Of a stretch of 64,000 bases of DNA, positions 52,024 to 62,045 are shown piece after piece. The DNA is from Ferrovibrio sp. MS7 (GTDB lineage Bacteria > Pseudomonadota > Alphaproteobacteria > Ferrovibrionales > Ferrovibrionaceae), in NCBI RefSeq assembly GCF_038404985.1, contig NZ_JBBKBA010000001.1, forward strand, positions 2,446,001 to 2,510,000, read 5' to 3'. How positions within the stretch are numbered: position 1 is the stretch's first letter; every line of letters begins with the position of its first letter. The notes beneath the pieces are model-generated. The model was not told the DNA's origin, did not search any database, and saw only the letters and a program-made list of their open reading frames with translations. The position numbers and the translations under genes were made by a program.

Positions 52024-53196
52024 ATGATCTCCAACAGCTATCCCACCCTGGATTTCGACCTCGGTGAAACCGCCGACATGCTGCGCCAGTCGACCCGCGC
52101 CTTTGTCGATGCGGAACTCGCGCCGCGCGCCGACGAAATCGACCGTACCGACGAGTTCCCGCGCGACCTGTGGCCGAAGATGGGTGAACTCGGCCTGCAC
52201 GGCATCACGGCGGAGGAGGAATATGGCGGCTCCGGCCTCGGCTATCTCGAACACGTCATCGCCATGGAGGAGGTGAGCCGTGGCTCGGCCTCCGTCGGCC
52301 TGTCCTATGGCGCTCATTCCAATCTCTGCGTCAACCAGATCAGCCGCAACGGCTCGCCCGAGCAGAAGCGGCGTTACTTGCCGAAACTGATCTCTGGCGC
52401 GCATCTCGGCGCCCTGGCGATGAGCGAGCCGAATGCCGGCTCCGACGTGGTGTCGATGAAGCTGCGCGCCGACAAGAAGGGCGACCGCTACATCCTCAAC
52501 GGCTCGAAGATGTGGATCACCAACGGCCCCAGCGCCGATGTGCTGGTGGTCTATGCCAAGACCGATCCGGCCGCCGGCCCGCGCGGCATCACCGCCTTCC
52601 TGATCGAGAAGGGCTTCAAGGGCTTCTCCATCGCGCAGAAGCTGGACAAGCTCGGCATGCGCGGCTCGGAAACCGGCGAGCTGGTGTTCCAGGATTGCGA
52701 AGTGCCGGAGGAGAATGTGCTCGGCACGGTCGGTCGTGGCGTCAACGTGCTGATGAGCGGCCTGGATTACGAGCGCGCCGTGCTCGCCGCCGGTCCCATC
52801 GGCATCATGCAGGCGGCGTTCGATATCGTGGTGCCCTATGTGCATGACCGCAAACAGTTCGGCGAGCCGATCGGCACCTTCCAGCTTATCCAGGCCAAGC
52901 TGGCCGACATGTATACCGAGATGAACGCGACCCGCGCTTACGTGTATGCCGTGGCGAAAGCCTGCGACAAGGGCAAGACCACGCGCAAGGATGCTGCCGG
53001 CGCCATTCTCTTTGCCGCCGAGAAGGCGACCAAGGCGGCGCTGGATGCGATCCAGATTCTCGGCGGCAACGGCTATATCAACGACAATGCCACCGGCCGC
53101 CTGCTGCGCGATGCCAAGCTCTACGAGATCGGCGCCGGCACGTCTGAAATCCGCCGCATGTTGATCGGCCGTGAAATCTTCCAGGAGACCGCGTGA
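52024..53196 (+). CDS. ivd: Isovaleryl-CoA dehydrogenase
   Basis: A 390-residue flavoprotein that oxidises isovaleryl-CoA to 3-methylcrotonyl-CoA in leucine breakdown. Typical text includes [38 protein letters not shown] and [39 protein letters not shown]. The catalytic Glu is in the helix G position ([13 protein letters not shown]), as in isovaleryl-CoA dehydrogenase, and the usual C-terminal Glu is replaced by Gly in YEIGAGTSE. That pair of features separates it from short- and medium-chain enzymes. A GAGGAAAC ribosome site precedes the ATG. Its stop overlaps the next gene by four bases. Confidence 0.95.
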   Translation: MISNSYPTLDFDLGETADMLRQSTRAFVDAELAPRADEIDRTDEFPRDLWPKMGELGLHGITAEEEYGGSGLGYLEHVIAMEEVSRGSASVGLSYGAHSNLCVNQISRNGSPEQKRRYLPKLISGAHLGALAMSEPNAGSDVVSMKLRADKKGDRYILNGSKMWITNGPSADVLVVYAKTDPAAGPRGITAFLIEKGFKGFSIAQKLDKLGMRGSETGELVFQDCEVPEENVLGTVGRGVNVLMSGLDYERAVLAAGPIGIMQAAFDIVVPYVHDRKQFGEPIGTFQLIQAKLADMYTEMNATRAYVYAVAKACDKGKTTRKDAAGAILFAAEKATKAALDAIQILGGNGYINDNATGRLLRDAKLYEIGAGTSEIRRMLIGREIFQETA

Positions 53197-53810
53197 CCCG
53201 CGCCTGGCTTGTTCTCGGCTGCCTGATCGCCACGCTGCTGGCAACTGCTCTGCACGCAGATGAGCGCTGGCAGGTGCTGCGCGGTGCCGAGGCGCGGCTG
53301 CATTGGCGCGCGCCCGGCCTGCAGGCGCATCCTGAAAAGGCGGAGGCGATGGCCAGCTCGATTGGCTACCGCGTCGAGCGCTATTTCTGGAAGGCACAGG
53401 AAACCGGTGGCGCCTTCGCCCTGGCCGGCCTGCGCGATTTCACCGACAGCGAGCATTACATCGGTGGCCGCGTCGATCTGCAAAAGAGCGCGGCCACGCT
53501 GCTGAAGGGCCTGGAAACGCCGCCGCTGAAACCGCTCGATCAGGCCGACCGGGTGTTGTTCACCGGCTTGGGGCTGGCGACGGCCCGGCGCTTTTCGCTT
53601 GGCGTACGCGAATGCCTGAGCCTCGGGCTCTACGCCCCGAGTGCCGAGCCAGCCGAGCCACCGAACGGCAAGGCCAAGGCTGAACCGATGACCGAGGGCA
53701 ACCTGCGCCTCGATGCGCTCTATTGCGCCAAGGCCGGCAAGCCGCTGGCGGTGGAAGACCTGCCCGATCTGGCGAAAAGCCTGGGCGTGAAGCAAACGGG
53801 AGAGAACTAA
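53193..53810 (+). CDS. Unknown exported protein in the leucine-degradation operon
   Basis: A 205-residue protein I do not recognise. It has a signal peptide ([19 protein letters not shown], then DERW). The mature part has a segment [39 protein letters not shown], an amphipathic stretch around [15 protein letters not shown], a proline-rich patch near residue 155 and two cysteines (RECLSLG and LYCAKAG) that could form a disulfide. The GTG start overlaps the ivd stop (GTGA), and the next dehydrogenase begins 2 bases after its stop, so it is firmly inside the operon. A periplasmic product is odd company for cytoplasmic acyl-CoA enzymes. Base composition is like the neighbours. Confidence 0.7.
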   Translation: MTRAWLVLGCLIATLLATALHADERWQVLRGAEARLHWRAPGLQAHPEKAEAMASSIGYRVERYFWKAQETGGAFALAGLRDFTDSEHYIGGRVDLQKSAATLLKGLETPPLKPLDQADRVLFTGLGLATARRFSLGVRECLSLGLYAPSAEPAEPPNGKAKAEPMTEGNLRLDALYCAKAGKPLAVEDLPDLAKSLGVKQTGEN

Positions 53811-53812
53811 CC

Positions 53813-54949
53813 ATGCTGAGCCAGGACCAGAGCATGATCCGCGACATGGCGCGCGATTTCGCCCGCGACCGCCTGGCGCCGGGGGCGCAGGAACGTGACC
53901 GCAGCGCCAAGCCGCCGCTGGAACTGCTGCGCGAGATGGGCGGGCTTGGCCTGCTCGGCATGGGCGTGCCGGAGGAATGGGGCGGGGCGGGAGCCGATTT
54001 CGTCAGCTATGTGCTGGCGCTGGAGGAAATCGCCGCCGCCGATGGCGCCGTCAGCACGATCATGTCTGTCAATAATAGCCCTGTATGTGCAGCGATCCTG
54101 CGCTATGGCAACGAACAGCAGAAGCGCGACTTCCTGCAGCCGCTGGCGCGCGGCGAATGGATCGGCGCCTTCTGCCTCACCGAGCCGCAGGCCGGCTCGG
54201 ATGCCGCCAACCTCAAGACCAAGGCGCGGCGCCAGGGCAGCGACTGGGTGATCAGCGGCACCAAGCAGTTCATCACCTCTGGCAGTATCGCCAAGGCGGC
54301 GCTGATCTTCGCCGTTACCGATGCGGCAGCCGGCAAGCGCGGCATTTCCTGCTTCCTGGTGCGCACCGACCTGCCGGGCTTCAAGGTCGCCAGCATCGAG
54401 AGCAAGCTCGGGCAGAAATGCTCCGATACCTGCCAGTTGGTGTTCGAGGATATGGTGGTGCCGGGCGATGCACTGCTCGGCGCCGAGGGCGAGGGCTACC
54501 GCATTGCGCTGGCCAATCTGGAATCCGGCCGCATCGGCATCGCGGCGCAGTCGGTGGGCATGGCGCGGGCGGCGTTCGAGGCGGCGCTGGCCTATGCCGG
54601 CCAGCGCCAGGCCTTCGGCACCGCGATCATCAACCACCAGGCGGTCGGCTTCCGGCTGGCTGACATGGCGACCCGCATCGAGGCGGCGCGGCTGATGGTG
54701 CACAATGCCGCCCGGCTCAAGGATGCCGGCCAGCCCTGCCTGAAAGAAGCCAGCATGGCCAAATTGTTTGCGTCTGAAATGGCCGAACAGGTATGCTCCG
54801 AATCGATCCAGATCCATGGCGGTTATGGCTATCTTGCCGATTTCCCGGTGGAGCGAATCTACCGCGACGTGCGGGTGTGCCAGATCTATGAGGGCACCAG
54901 CGACGTGCAGCGGCTCGTGATCAGCCGTTCGCTTGCCGGCAGCGGATAA
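53813..54949 (+). CDS. Acyl-CoA dehydrogenase (short/branched-chain type)
   Basis: A 378-residue flavoprotein. It has FCLTEPQAGSDAANLKTKA, GTKQFITSGSIAKAALIF and the C-terminal QIHGGYGYLADFPVERIYRDVRVCQIYEGTSDVQRLVISR. The Glu in YEGTSD is the normal catalytic base, so its chemistry is of the short/medium-chain kind and differs from that of Ivd upstream. A likely substrate is another branched or short acyl-CoA, for example isobutyryl- or 2-methylbutyryl-CoA, but this is inference. The ATG at 53813 directly follows the stop of the unknown exported protein. Confidence 0.9.
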   Translation: MLSQDQSMIRDMARDFARDRLAPGAQERDRSAKPPLELLREMGGLGLLGMGVPEEWGGAGADFVSYVLALEEIAAADGAVSTIMSVNNSPVCAAILRYGNEQQKRDFLQPLARGEWIGAFCLTEPQAGSDAANLKTKARRQGSDWVISGTKQFITSGSIAKAALIFAVTDAAAGKRGISCFLVRTDLPGFKVASIESKLGQKCSDTCQLVFEDMVVPGDALLGAEGEGYRIALANLESGRIGIAAQSVGMARAAFEAALAYAGQRQAFGTAIINHQAVGFRLADMATRIEAARLMVHNAARLKDAGQPCLKEASMAKLFASEMAEQVCSESIQIHGGYGYLADFPVERIYRDVRVCQIYEGTSDVQRLVISRSLAGSG

Positions 54950-54973
54950 AACAACAGAAGGAGACGGGGTGGG

Positions 54974-56746
<1,773 letters not shown>

Positions 56747-56779
56747 ACTTTACAAAAAACAGCCCTACCTGGAGGAAGC

Positions 56780-57385
56780 ATGGCCGCCCCGCTGGATTTC
56801 TATTTCGATTTTTCCTCGCCCTACGCCTATATCGGTGCCATGCGCATCGAGGCGCTGGCGGCGAAGCATGGCCGTAGCGTCAACTGGCATCCGATGCTGC
56901 TCGGCGTTGCCTTCAAGATCGCCGGCACCCAGCCGCTGACCCAGTATCCGCTGAAAGGCGATTACTCGCGGCGCGATTTCGACCGCTCGGCGCGTGAACT
57001 CGGCATCCCGTTCAACATGCCGGCGATTTTCCCGCTGGCCACCCAGGCGGCGGCGCGCGCTGTATACTGGCTGCAGCAGCATCTGCCGGACAAGACCGCC
57101 GCTTTCATCAAGGCGGTCTACACTGCGTATTTCGTCGATGGCCGCGACATCTCTTCGCCCGATACCGTGGTGGCGATTGCCGAAGGGCTGGGCATCGATG
57201 GTGCCGCGTTGCGCGCCGGCTTTGAGAGCGCCGAGACCAAGGCGGCGTTCAAGCAGGCGGTGGAGCAGGCGGTGACGGAACGCGGCGTGTTCGGTGCGCC
57301 ATTCGTGTTTGCCGATGGCGAACCCTTCTGGGGTGCCGACCGCTTCGACATGCTGGACCGCTGGCTGAGCCGTGGCGGCTGGTAG
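56780..57385 (+). CDS. 2-Hydroxychromene-2-carboxylate isomerase-like (DsbA fold)
   Basis: A 201-residue thioredoxin/DsbA-fold protein of the kappa-GST-like HCCA isomerase family. LDFYFDFSSPYAYIGAMRIEALA has the active-site serine in place of cysteines, and RGVFGAPFVFADGEPFWGADRFDMLDRWL is the family's C-terminal cis-proline region. True NahD isomerises a naphthalene breakdown intermediate; most chromosomal members have unknown glutathione-dependent roles. A GGAGG site precedes the ATG. It is 33 bases after the antiporter and 28 before an EamA permease; no aromatic ring-opening genes accompany it. Confidence 0.86.
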   Translation: MAAPLDFYFDFSSPYAYIGAMRIEALAAKHGRSVNWHPMLLGVAFKIAGTQPLTQYPLKGDYSRRDFDRSARELGIPFNMPAIFPLATQAAARAVYWLQQHLPDKTAAFIKAVYTAYFVDGRDISSPDTVVAIAEGLGIDGAALRAGFESAETKAAFKQAVEQAVTERGVFGAPFVFADGEPFWGADRFDMLDRWLSRGGW

Positions 57386-57413
57386 AGGCGCGACTGGTGA
57401 AGAAGGATAGCCT

Positions 57414-58349
57414 GTGAACCCAGCGCCAAAAGCGGGCAGCGGCCTGGCCATTGCCGGCCTGGTGCTCACGTCGCTCCTGTGGGGCGGCATGATCCCGATG
57501 ACCCATGCGCTGGCAACGGAAGTCTTCGATCCGTTCTTCCTGGCGCTGATCCGCTATCTGCTGCCGGCCGGGCCGATGTTCCTGCTGTGCCTCATCGTTG
57601 ACCGCCATTCGCCCTTTGCCGGCCCGCTGCCGCGCCAGCCTTTGGTGCGGCTCGGCGCCATGATGGCCTGCTTCTCGCTGATGTTCACTTTCGGCATCAT
57701 GCTGTCGGACCCGATCAGTTCCGCCATCGTGATCTCTTGCGGCCCGCTGATCGCCACCGTCTTGAGCAAGCTGCTCTACCGTGTGCCGCTGGCGCGCGGC
57801 TTCGGCATGGCCCTGCTGGCGGCGGTGGTCGGCGGCGCCCTGGTGGCGGTGGATGCGGTGCGGCCGCGTGCGGAAGCCAGCGGCGGCACGCCGTATCTTG
57901 GTGAATTGCTGCTGATCGGCGCCCAGCTAAGCTGGACGCTCTATTCGCTGAAAGCCCAGGAATGGCTGGCGCCCTCGGGCTGGAGCCAGCTCCGCATCAG
58001 CTTCCTCACCTCGCTGGCCGGCGCCGGCTTCATCATCGTCGCTTTCGTCATCATCAACCTGCTGTCGCCGGGCCGGCTGCCGACCGAGTGGCCGAGCGCC
58101 GGCACCTGGTTCATGCTGGCCTGGATGGCGCTGGGCGGGGCAGGGGCGGCCATCGTGCTGTGGAATTACGGCGTCAGCTATGTCGGCGTGCCGGTGGCAT
58201 CGCTCTATGGCAATCTGGCACCGGTCTTCTCGGTGCTAGTGGCGGCCTTGTTCTTCGGCGCTGCCGTGTCGCCGCAGCAGATCATCGGCGGCGGGGTGAT
58301 CCTGGCCGGCATCCTGCGCATGCAATGGCTGCGGCTCAGGCCGGGTTGA
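57414..58349 (+). CDS. EamA/DMT-family membrane transporter
   Basis: A 311-residue membrane protein with ten helices in two EamA repeats (LVLTSLLWGGMIPMTHALA… and LLIGAQLSWTLYSLKAQEWL…). The second half ends GVILAGILRMQWLRLRPG. The start is GTG at 57414. It is probably co-transcribed with the isomerase gene and perhaps with the antiporter. Its stop directly abuts that of the convergent ynfA gene with no base between (TGATCA). The substrate is unknown. Confidence 0.86.
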   Translation: MNPAPKAGSGLAIAGLVLTSLLWGGMIPMTHALATEVFDPFFLALIRYLLPAGPMFLLCLIVDRHSPFAGPLPRQPLVRLGAMMACFSLMFTFGIMLSDPISSAIVISCGPLIATVLSKLLYRVPLARGFGMALLAAVVGGALVAVDAVRPRAEASGGTPYLGELLLIGAQLSWTLYSLKAQEWLAPSGWSQLRISFLTSLAGAGFIIVAFVIINLLSPGRLPTEWPSAGTWFMLAWMALGGAGAAIVLWNYGVSYVGVPVASLYGNLAPVFSVLVAALFFGAAVSPQQIIGGGVILAGILRMQWLRLRPG

Positions 58350-58676
58350 TCAGGCGCTGCGCGGCCCGAACAGGATGATGCTGGCGCCGGCGAGGCAGAG
58401 CAGGCTGCCGGCGATATCCCAGCGATCCGGCCGCATGCCCTCCACGGCCCACAGCCAGAGCAGCGAGGCGGCGATATAGACGCCGCCATAGGCGGCATAG
58501 GCGCGGCCGGCTGCATCGCTGTCCACCTTGGTCAGCAGCCAGGCGAACAGCACCAGCGCCGCTACGCCGGGCAGTAGCCAGAGCGCGGATTTGTGCATCC
58601 GCGCCCAGGCCCAGAAGGCGAAGCAGCCGGCGATCTCGGCAAAAGCCGCTCCGATATAGGCGGCGATGGTCGGCAT
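58350..58676 (-). CDS. ynfA: YnfA/UPF0060 small membrane protein
   Basis: A 108-residue membrane protein with four helices: [71 protein letters not shown] and [19 protein letters not shown]. This is the full UPF0060 pattern, a family related to small multidrug resistance-like transporters but without a firm function. Its ATG overlaps the last base of the SDR stop (TGATG), so it is translated as a coupled second cistron. Confidence 0.93.
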   Translation of the reverse strand: MPTIAAYIGAAFAEIAGCFAFWAWARMHKSALWLLPGVAALVLFAWLLTKVDSDAAGRAYAAYGGVYIAASLLWLWAVEGMRPDRWDIAGSLLCLAGASIILFGPRSA

Positions 58677-59452
58677 CAGAAGATGGTGTAGGCGCCGTCG
58701 ATGACGAAACTGTCGCCGGTATGGTAGCGGCTGCCGTCGCTCATCAGATACACCGCGATGCCGGAGAAATCGTTGCCCTGGCCCCAGCGCCGCGCCGGGA
58801 TGCGCGGCAGCACGGCGCCGGCAAAGCGCGGATCGGCAACACCGGCGGCGGTCATCTCGGTTTCGATCCAGCCCGGCAGGATGGAATTGGCGGTGACATT
58901 GTAGCGCGCCATTTCCACGGCCAGGGCGCGGATCACCGACAGCATGGCGCCCTTGGTGGCGGCATAGGAGGTGGCCCCCGCGGCACCATGGATGCCGGCG
59001 GTGGAGGCCATGCCGACCAGGCGGCCGAAGGCATCGCCGGTCTTGGCGCGCTCCACCATATGGCGGGCGGCGGCGCGCAAAGTGTAGAAGGCGCCGTCCA
59101 GGTTGACGCCCAGCACGCGCTTCCATTCCTCGGTGCTCAACTGGTGCATCGGCGCACGCTTCTGGCTGACGCCGGCATTGGCAAAACAGCCGTCGATGCG
59201 GCCCATGGTCTGCACGGCTTCCGCGAAGCAGGCTTCCACCTCGGCCTCGTTGACCACGTTGCAACGCTGCACCAGCACGCGGCGGCCATAGGCCTTCAGC
59301 TTGGCCTCGGCGGCGGCATTCTTCTCCGGGTTGCCGCCCCAGATCACCAGGTCGCAGCCGGCCTGCGCCAGGCCCTCGGCCATCCCTAAACCAATGCCGC
59401 CATTGCCGCCCGTCACCAGCGCCACCTTGCCGGAAAGATCGAAATCGTTCAT
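58676..59452 (-). CDS. Short-chain dehydrogenase/reductase
   Basis: A 258-residue classical SDR. The cofactor motif is [17 protein letters not shown] near residue 15; NAGVSQKR and [11 protein letters not shown] follow. The catalytic triad is Ser in MASTAGIHG, and Tyr and Lys in [10 protein letters not shown]. The end ([19 protein letters not shown]) is typical. The Trp-Gly-Gly after the second strand ([10 protein letters not shown]) leaves cofactor preference open. The substrate is unknown; relatives serve as 3-oxoacyl reductases. The ATG at 59452 gives [13 protein letters not shown]. It is divergent from the mcc genes and coupled to ynfA. Confidence 0.9.
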   Translation of the reverse strand: MNDFDLSGKVALVTGGNGGIGLGMAEGLAQAGCDLVIWGGNPEKNAAAEAKLKAYGRRVLVQRCNVVNEAEVEACFAEAVQTMGRIDGCFANAGVSQKRAPMHQLSTEEWKRVLGVNLDGAFYTLRAAARHMVERAKTGDAFGRLVGMASTAGIHGAAGATSYAATKGAMLSVIRALAVEMARYNVTANSILPGWIETEMTAAGVADPRFAGAVLPRIPARRWGQGNDFSGIAVYLMSDGSRYHTGDSFVIDGAYTIF

Positions 59453-59497
59453 CGCTGTGTTCCCTCCATAGCTGGCGTCGATTATCGCGATAGAAAA

Positions 59498-59525
59498 GGG
59501 AAATTGCCAGGGGTGGGCAATTCCC
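59498..59525. promoter_or_regulatory. Imperfect inverted repeat between SDR and mccB
   Basis: GGGAAATTGCC, a short spacer and GGCAATTCCC: arms match apart from one extra A. It lies in the 165-base divergent gap, 46 bases from the SDR start and about 93 from mccB. It may be an operator for either side. Nothing else stands out in this gap. Confidence 0.35.
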
Positions 59526-59617
59526 CGGCTCCCCCTTGCGGCTCCCGGAGCAGGCTGGCATGGTTTGGCCACGCCCGAGAGCGAACCTATTCCAAGAGCA
59601 AGGCAAAAAGGCCGTCC

Positions 59618-61225
59618 ATGAGCGCGCTCAGCACCCAGCTAGACCCGCGATCCGCCGCGTTTCAGGAGAATGCCGCCCATATGGCAGCGCTGGTCGCCGA
59701 CCTGAAGGCTAAGGTCGGCATGATCAAGCAAGGCGGTGGCGAGAAGGCCCGCGAGAAGCATCTCTCGCGCGGTAAACTGCTGCCGCGCGACCGCGTGCGC
59801 ACGTTGCTCGATCCCGGCTCGCCGTTCCTGGAACTCAGCCAGTTCGCCGCCTACGACATGTATGGCGGCGATATCCATGCCGCCGGCATCATCACTGGCA
59901 TCGGCAGCGTGATGGGCCGCGAATGCGTGGTGATCTGCAACGATGCCACGGTGAAGGGCGGCACCTACTTCCCGATGACGGTGAAGAAGCATCTGCGTGC
60001 CCAGGAAATCGCGCGCGAGAACCGGCTGCCCTGCATCTACCTGGTCGATTCCGGCGGCGCCAACCTGCCGACCTGGGACGAGGTGTTCCCCGACAAAGAA
60101 CATTTCGGCCGAATCTTCTACAATCAGGCCAATCTTTCCGCCGACGGCATTCCGCAGATCGCTGTGGTGATGGGCTCCTGCACGGCTGGCGGCGCCTATA
60201 TGCCGGCGATGTCGGATGAAACCGTGATCGTGCGCAACCAGGGCACCATCTTTCTCGCCGGCCCGCCGCTGGTGAAGGCAGCCACCGGCGAGGTGGTGTC
60301 GGCGGAAGACCTGGGCGGCGCCGATGTGCATTCGCGCACCTCGGGCGTGACCGACCACTACGCCATGAACGATGCCCATGCACTCGGCATCGCGCGCCGC
60401 ATCGTCGGCAACCTGAATTCCACCAAGCAGGTCTCGGGCGATGTGCGGGCGCCGAAGCCGCCGCGCTTCGATCCAGCTGAACTCTACGGCATCATCCCGA
60501 AGGAAAGCCGCGTGCCCTTCGATGTGCGCGAGATCATCGCTCGCCTGGTGGATGATTCCGAATTCGACGAATTCAAGAAGCTCTATGGCGCCACACTGGT
60601 CTGCGGCTTCGCCCGTATCCATGGCTACCCGGTCGGCATCATCGCCAATAACGGCATTCTGTTCTCGGAAAGCTCGCTGAAGGGCGCGCATTTCATCGAG
60701 CTGTGCTGCCAGCGCGGCATCCCTTTGCTGTTCCTGCAAAACATCACCGGCTTCATGGTCGGCAAGAAATACGAGGCCGGCGGCATCGCCAAGGATGGCG
60801 CCAAGCTGGTCACGGCCGTGTCCTGCGCCAATGTGCCAAAATTCACCGTGATCATCGGCGGTTCCTATGGTGCCGGCAATTACGGCATGTGCGGCCGTGC
60901 CTACAGCCCGCGCATGCTGTTCATGTGGCCGAATTCGCGCATCTCGGTGATGGGTGGCGAGCAGGCGGCCAGCGTGCTGGCAACCGTGAAGCGCGATGGT
61001 ATCGAGGCATCCGGCGGCCAGTGGAGTCGCGAGGACGAGGAAGCCTTCAAGAACCCGATCCGCGCCCAGTATGACCGCCAGGGGCATCCCTACTACGCCT
61101 CGGCGCGGCTGTGGGACGATGGCATCATCGATCCGCTGGATACCCGCATGATGCTGGCGCTGGGCCTGAGCGCCGCGCATAACGCCCCCTTCGCGCCGAC
61201 CAAGTTCGGCGTCTTCCGGATGTGA
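59618..61225 (+). CDS. mccB: Methylcrotonyl-CoA carboxylase, carboxyltransferase (beta) subunit
   Basis: A 535-residue carboxyltransferase that moves CO2 from biotin to 3-methylcrotonyl-CoA in leucine breakdown. Family text includes [76 protein letters not shown] (an MCC-beta hallmark), [18 protein letters not shown] and [25 protein letters not shown]. The second crotonase domain has [17 protein letters not shown]. The ATG at 59618 begins [18 protein letters not shown]. An enoyl-CoA hydratase gene overlaps its stop, and the biotin subunit follows. Confidence 0.96.
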   Translation: MSALSTQLDPRSAAFQENAAHMAALVADLKAKVGMIKQGGGEKAREKHLSRGKLLPRDRVRTLLDPGSPFLELSQFAAYDMYGGDIHAAGIITGIGSVMGRECVVICNDATVKGGTYFPMTVKKHLRAQEIARENRLPCIYLVDSGGANLPTWDEVFPDKEHFGRIFYNQANLSADGIPQIAVVMGSCTAGGAYMPAMSDETVIVRNQGTIFLAGPPLVKAATGEVVSAEDLGGADVHSRTSGVTDHYAMNDAHALGIARRIVGNLNSTKQVSGDVRAPKPPRFDPAELYGIIPKESRVPFDVREIIARLVDDSEFDEFKKLYGATLVCGFARIHGYPVGIIANNGILFSESSLKGAHFIELCCQRGIPLLFLQNITGFMVGKKYEAGGIAKDGAKLVTAVSCANVPKFTVIIGGSYGAGNYGMCGRAYSPRMLFMWPNSRISVMGGEQAASVLATVKRDGIEASGGQWSREDEEAFKNPIRAQYDRQGHPYYASARLWDDGIIDPLDTRMMLALGLSAAHNAPFAPTKFGVFRM

Positions 61226-62025
61226 TGATCATGAGCGACGAACTGGTTCTCTTCGATACTGATGCGCGCGGTGTGGCGCAGGTGACGCTCAACCGCCCGG
61301 CGGTGCATAACTGTTTCAACGATCAGGTGATCGAGCGCCTGCTGGCGATCTTCACCGAGATCAAGGGCCGCAGCGATATCCGCGTGGTGGTGATCCGTGG
61401 CGAGGGCAAGAGCTTCTCGGCCGGCGGTGATCTCGACTGGATGCGCCGCTCCGGCCAGCAGGATTACGCCACCAACCTGGCGCAGACCCTGGTGCTGGCG
61501 CAGTTGTTCAAGACGCTGAACGACCTGCCGCAGGCAACTGTGGCGCTGGTGCAGGGCAATTGCATGGCTGGCGGCACCGGCCTGGTCTCCTGCAGCGATA
61601 TCGCCATCGCCGTGCGCGACACCAAGTTCGCGCTGACCGAAGTGCGGCTGGGCTTGAGCCCGGCCACCATCTCGCCCTATGTGGTGGCGGCCATCGGCCC
61701 GCGCCAGGCGCGGCGCTATTTCCTCACCGCCGAGCGGTTCGACGGTGCCGAGGCGCAGCGCATCGGCCTGGTGCATGAACTGGCCGAAGATGTGGACGAT
61801 CTCAGGGTGCGCGGTGAGCGCGTGGTGGCCGATCTGCTGCTCGGCGCGCCGGGCGCGATTGCGGACAGCAAGCTGCTGATCCGCGAAGTGGCCTATGAGG
61901 CCGATGTCACCGAGGACGTGATGCAGTTCACCGCCAGGAATATCGCCGACCGCCGCGCCAGCGCCGAAGGCCAGGAGGGGCTTGCCTCCTTCTTCGCCAA
62001 GCGCAAGCCGGCCTGGACGATTTGA
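61225..62025 (+). CDS. Enoyl-CoA hydratase/isomerase, probable methylglutaconyl-CoA hydratase
   Basis: A 266-residue crotonase-fold protein. CoA/oxyanion signatures are GEGKSFSAGGDLDWMRRSGQ near residue 65 and GNCMAGGTGLVSCSDIAIAVRDTKFALTEVRLGLSPATISPYVV near residue 112. GDLDWMRR and the setting between mccB and mccA fit LiuC, which hydrates 3-methylglutaconyl-CoA to HMG-CoA. The first ATG at 61225 shares a base with the mccB stop (TGATG); the ATG at 61231 (MSDELVLF) is an equally good start. HMG-CoA lyase, the next enzyme, is not in the window and may lie beyond the right edge. Confidence 0.9.
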   Translation: MIMSDELVLFDTDARGVAQVTLNRPAVHNCFNDQVIERLLAIFTEIKGRSDIRVVVIRGEGKSFSAGGDLDWMRRSGQQDYATNLAQTLVLAQLFKTLNDLPQATVALVQGNCMAGGTGLVSCSDIAIAVRDTKFALTEVRLGLSPATISPYVVAAIGPRQARRYFLTAERFDGAEAQRIGLVHELAEDVDDLRVRGERVVADLLLGAPGAIADSKLLIREVAYEADVTEDVMQFTARNIADRRASAEGQEGLASFFAKRKPAWTI

Positions 62026-62045
62026 GGCGAACGGGAGAGACGCGC

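Noticed and set aside
59639-61180. Minus-strand open frame of 513 codons opposite mccB
   Set aside because: Same antisense artefact; the plus strand encodes an intact carboxyltransferase.
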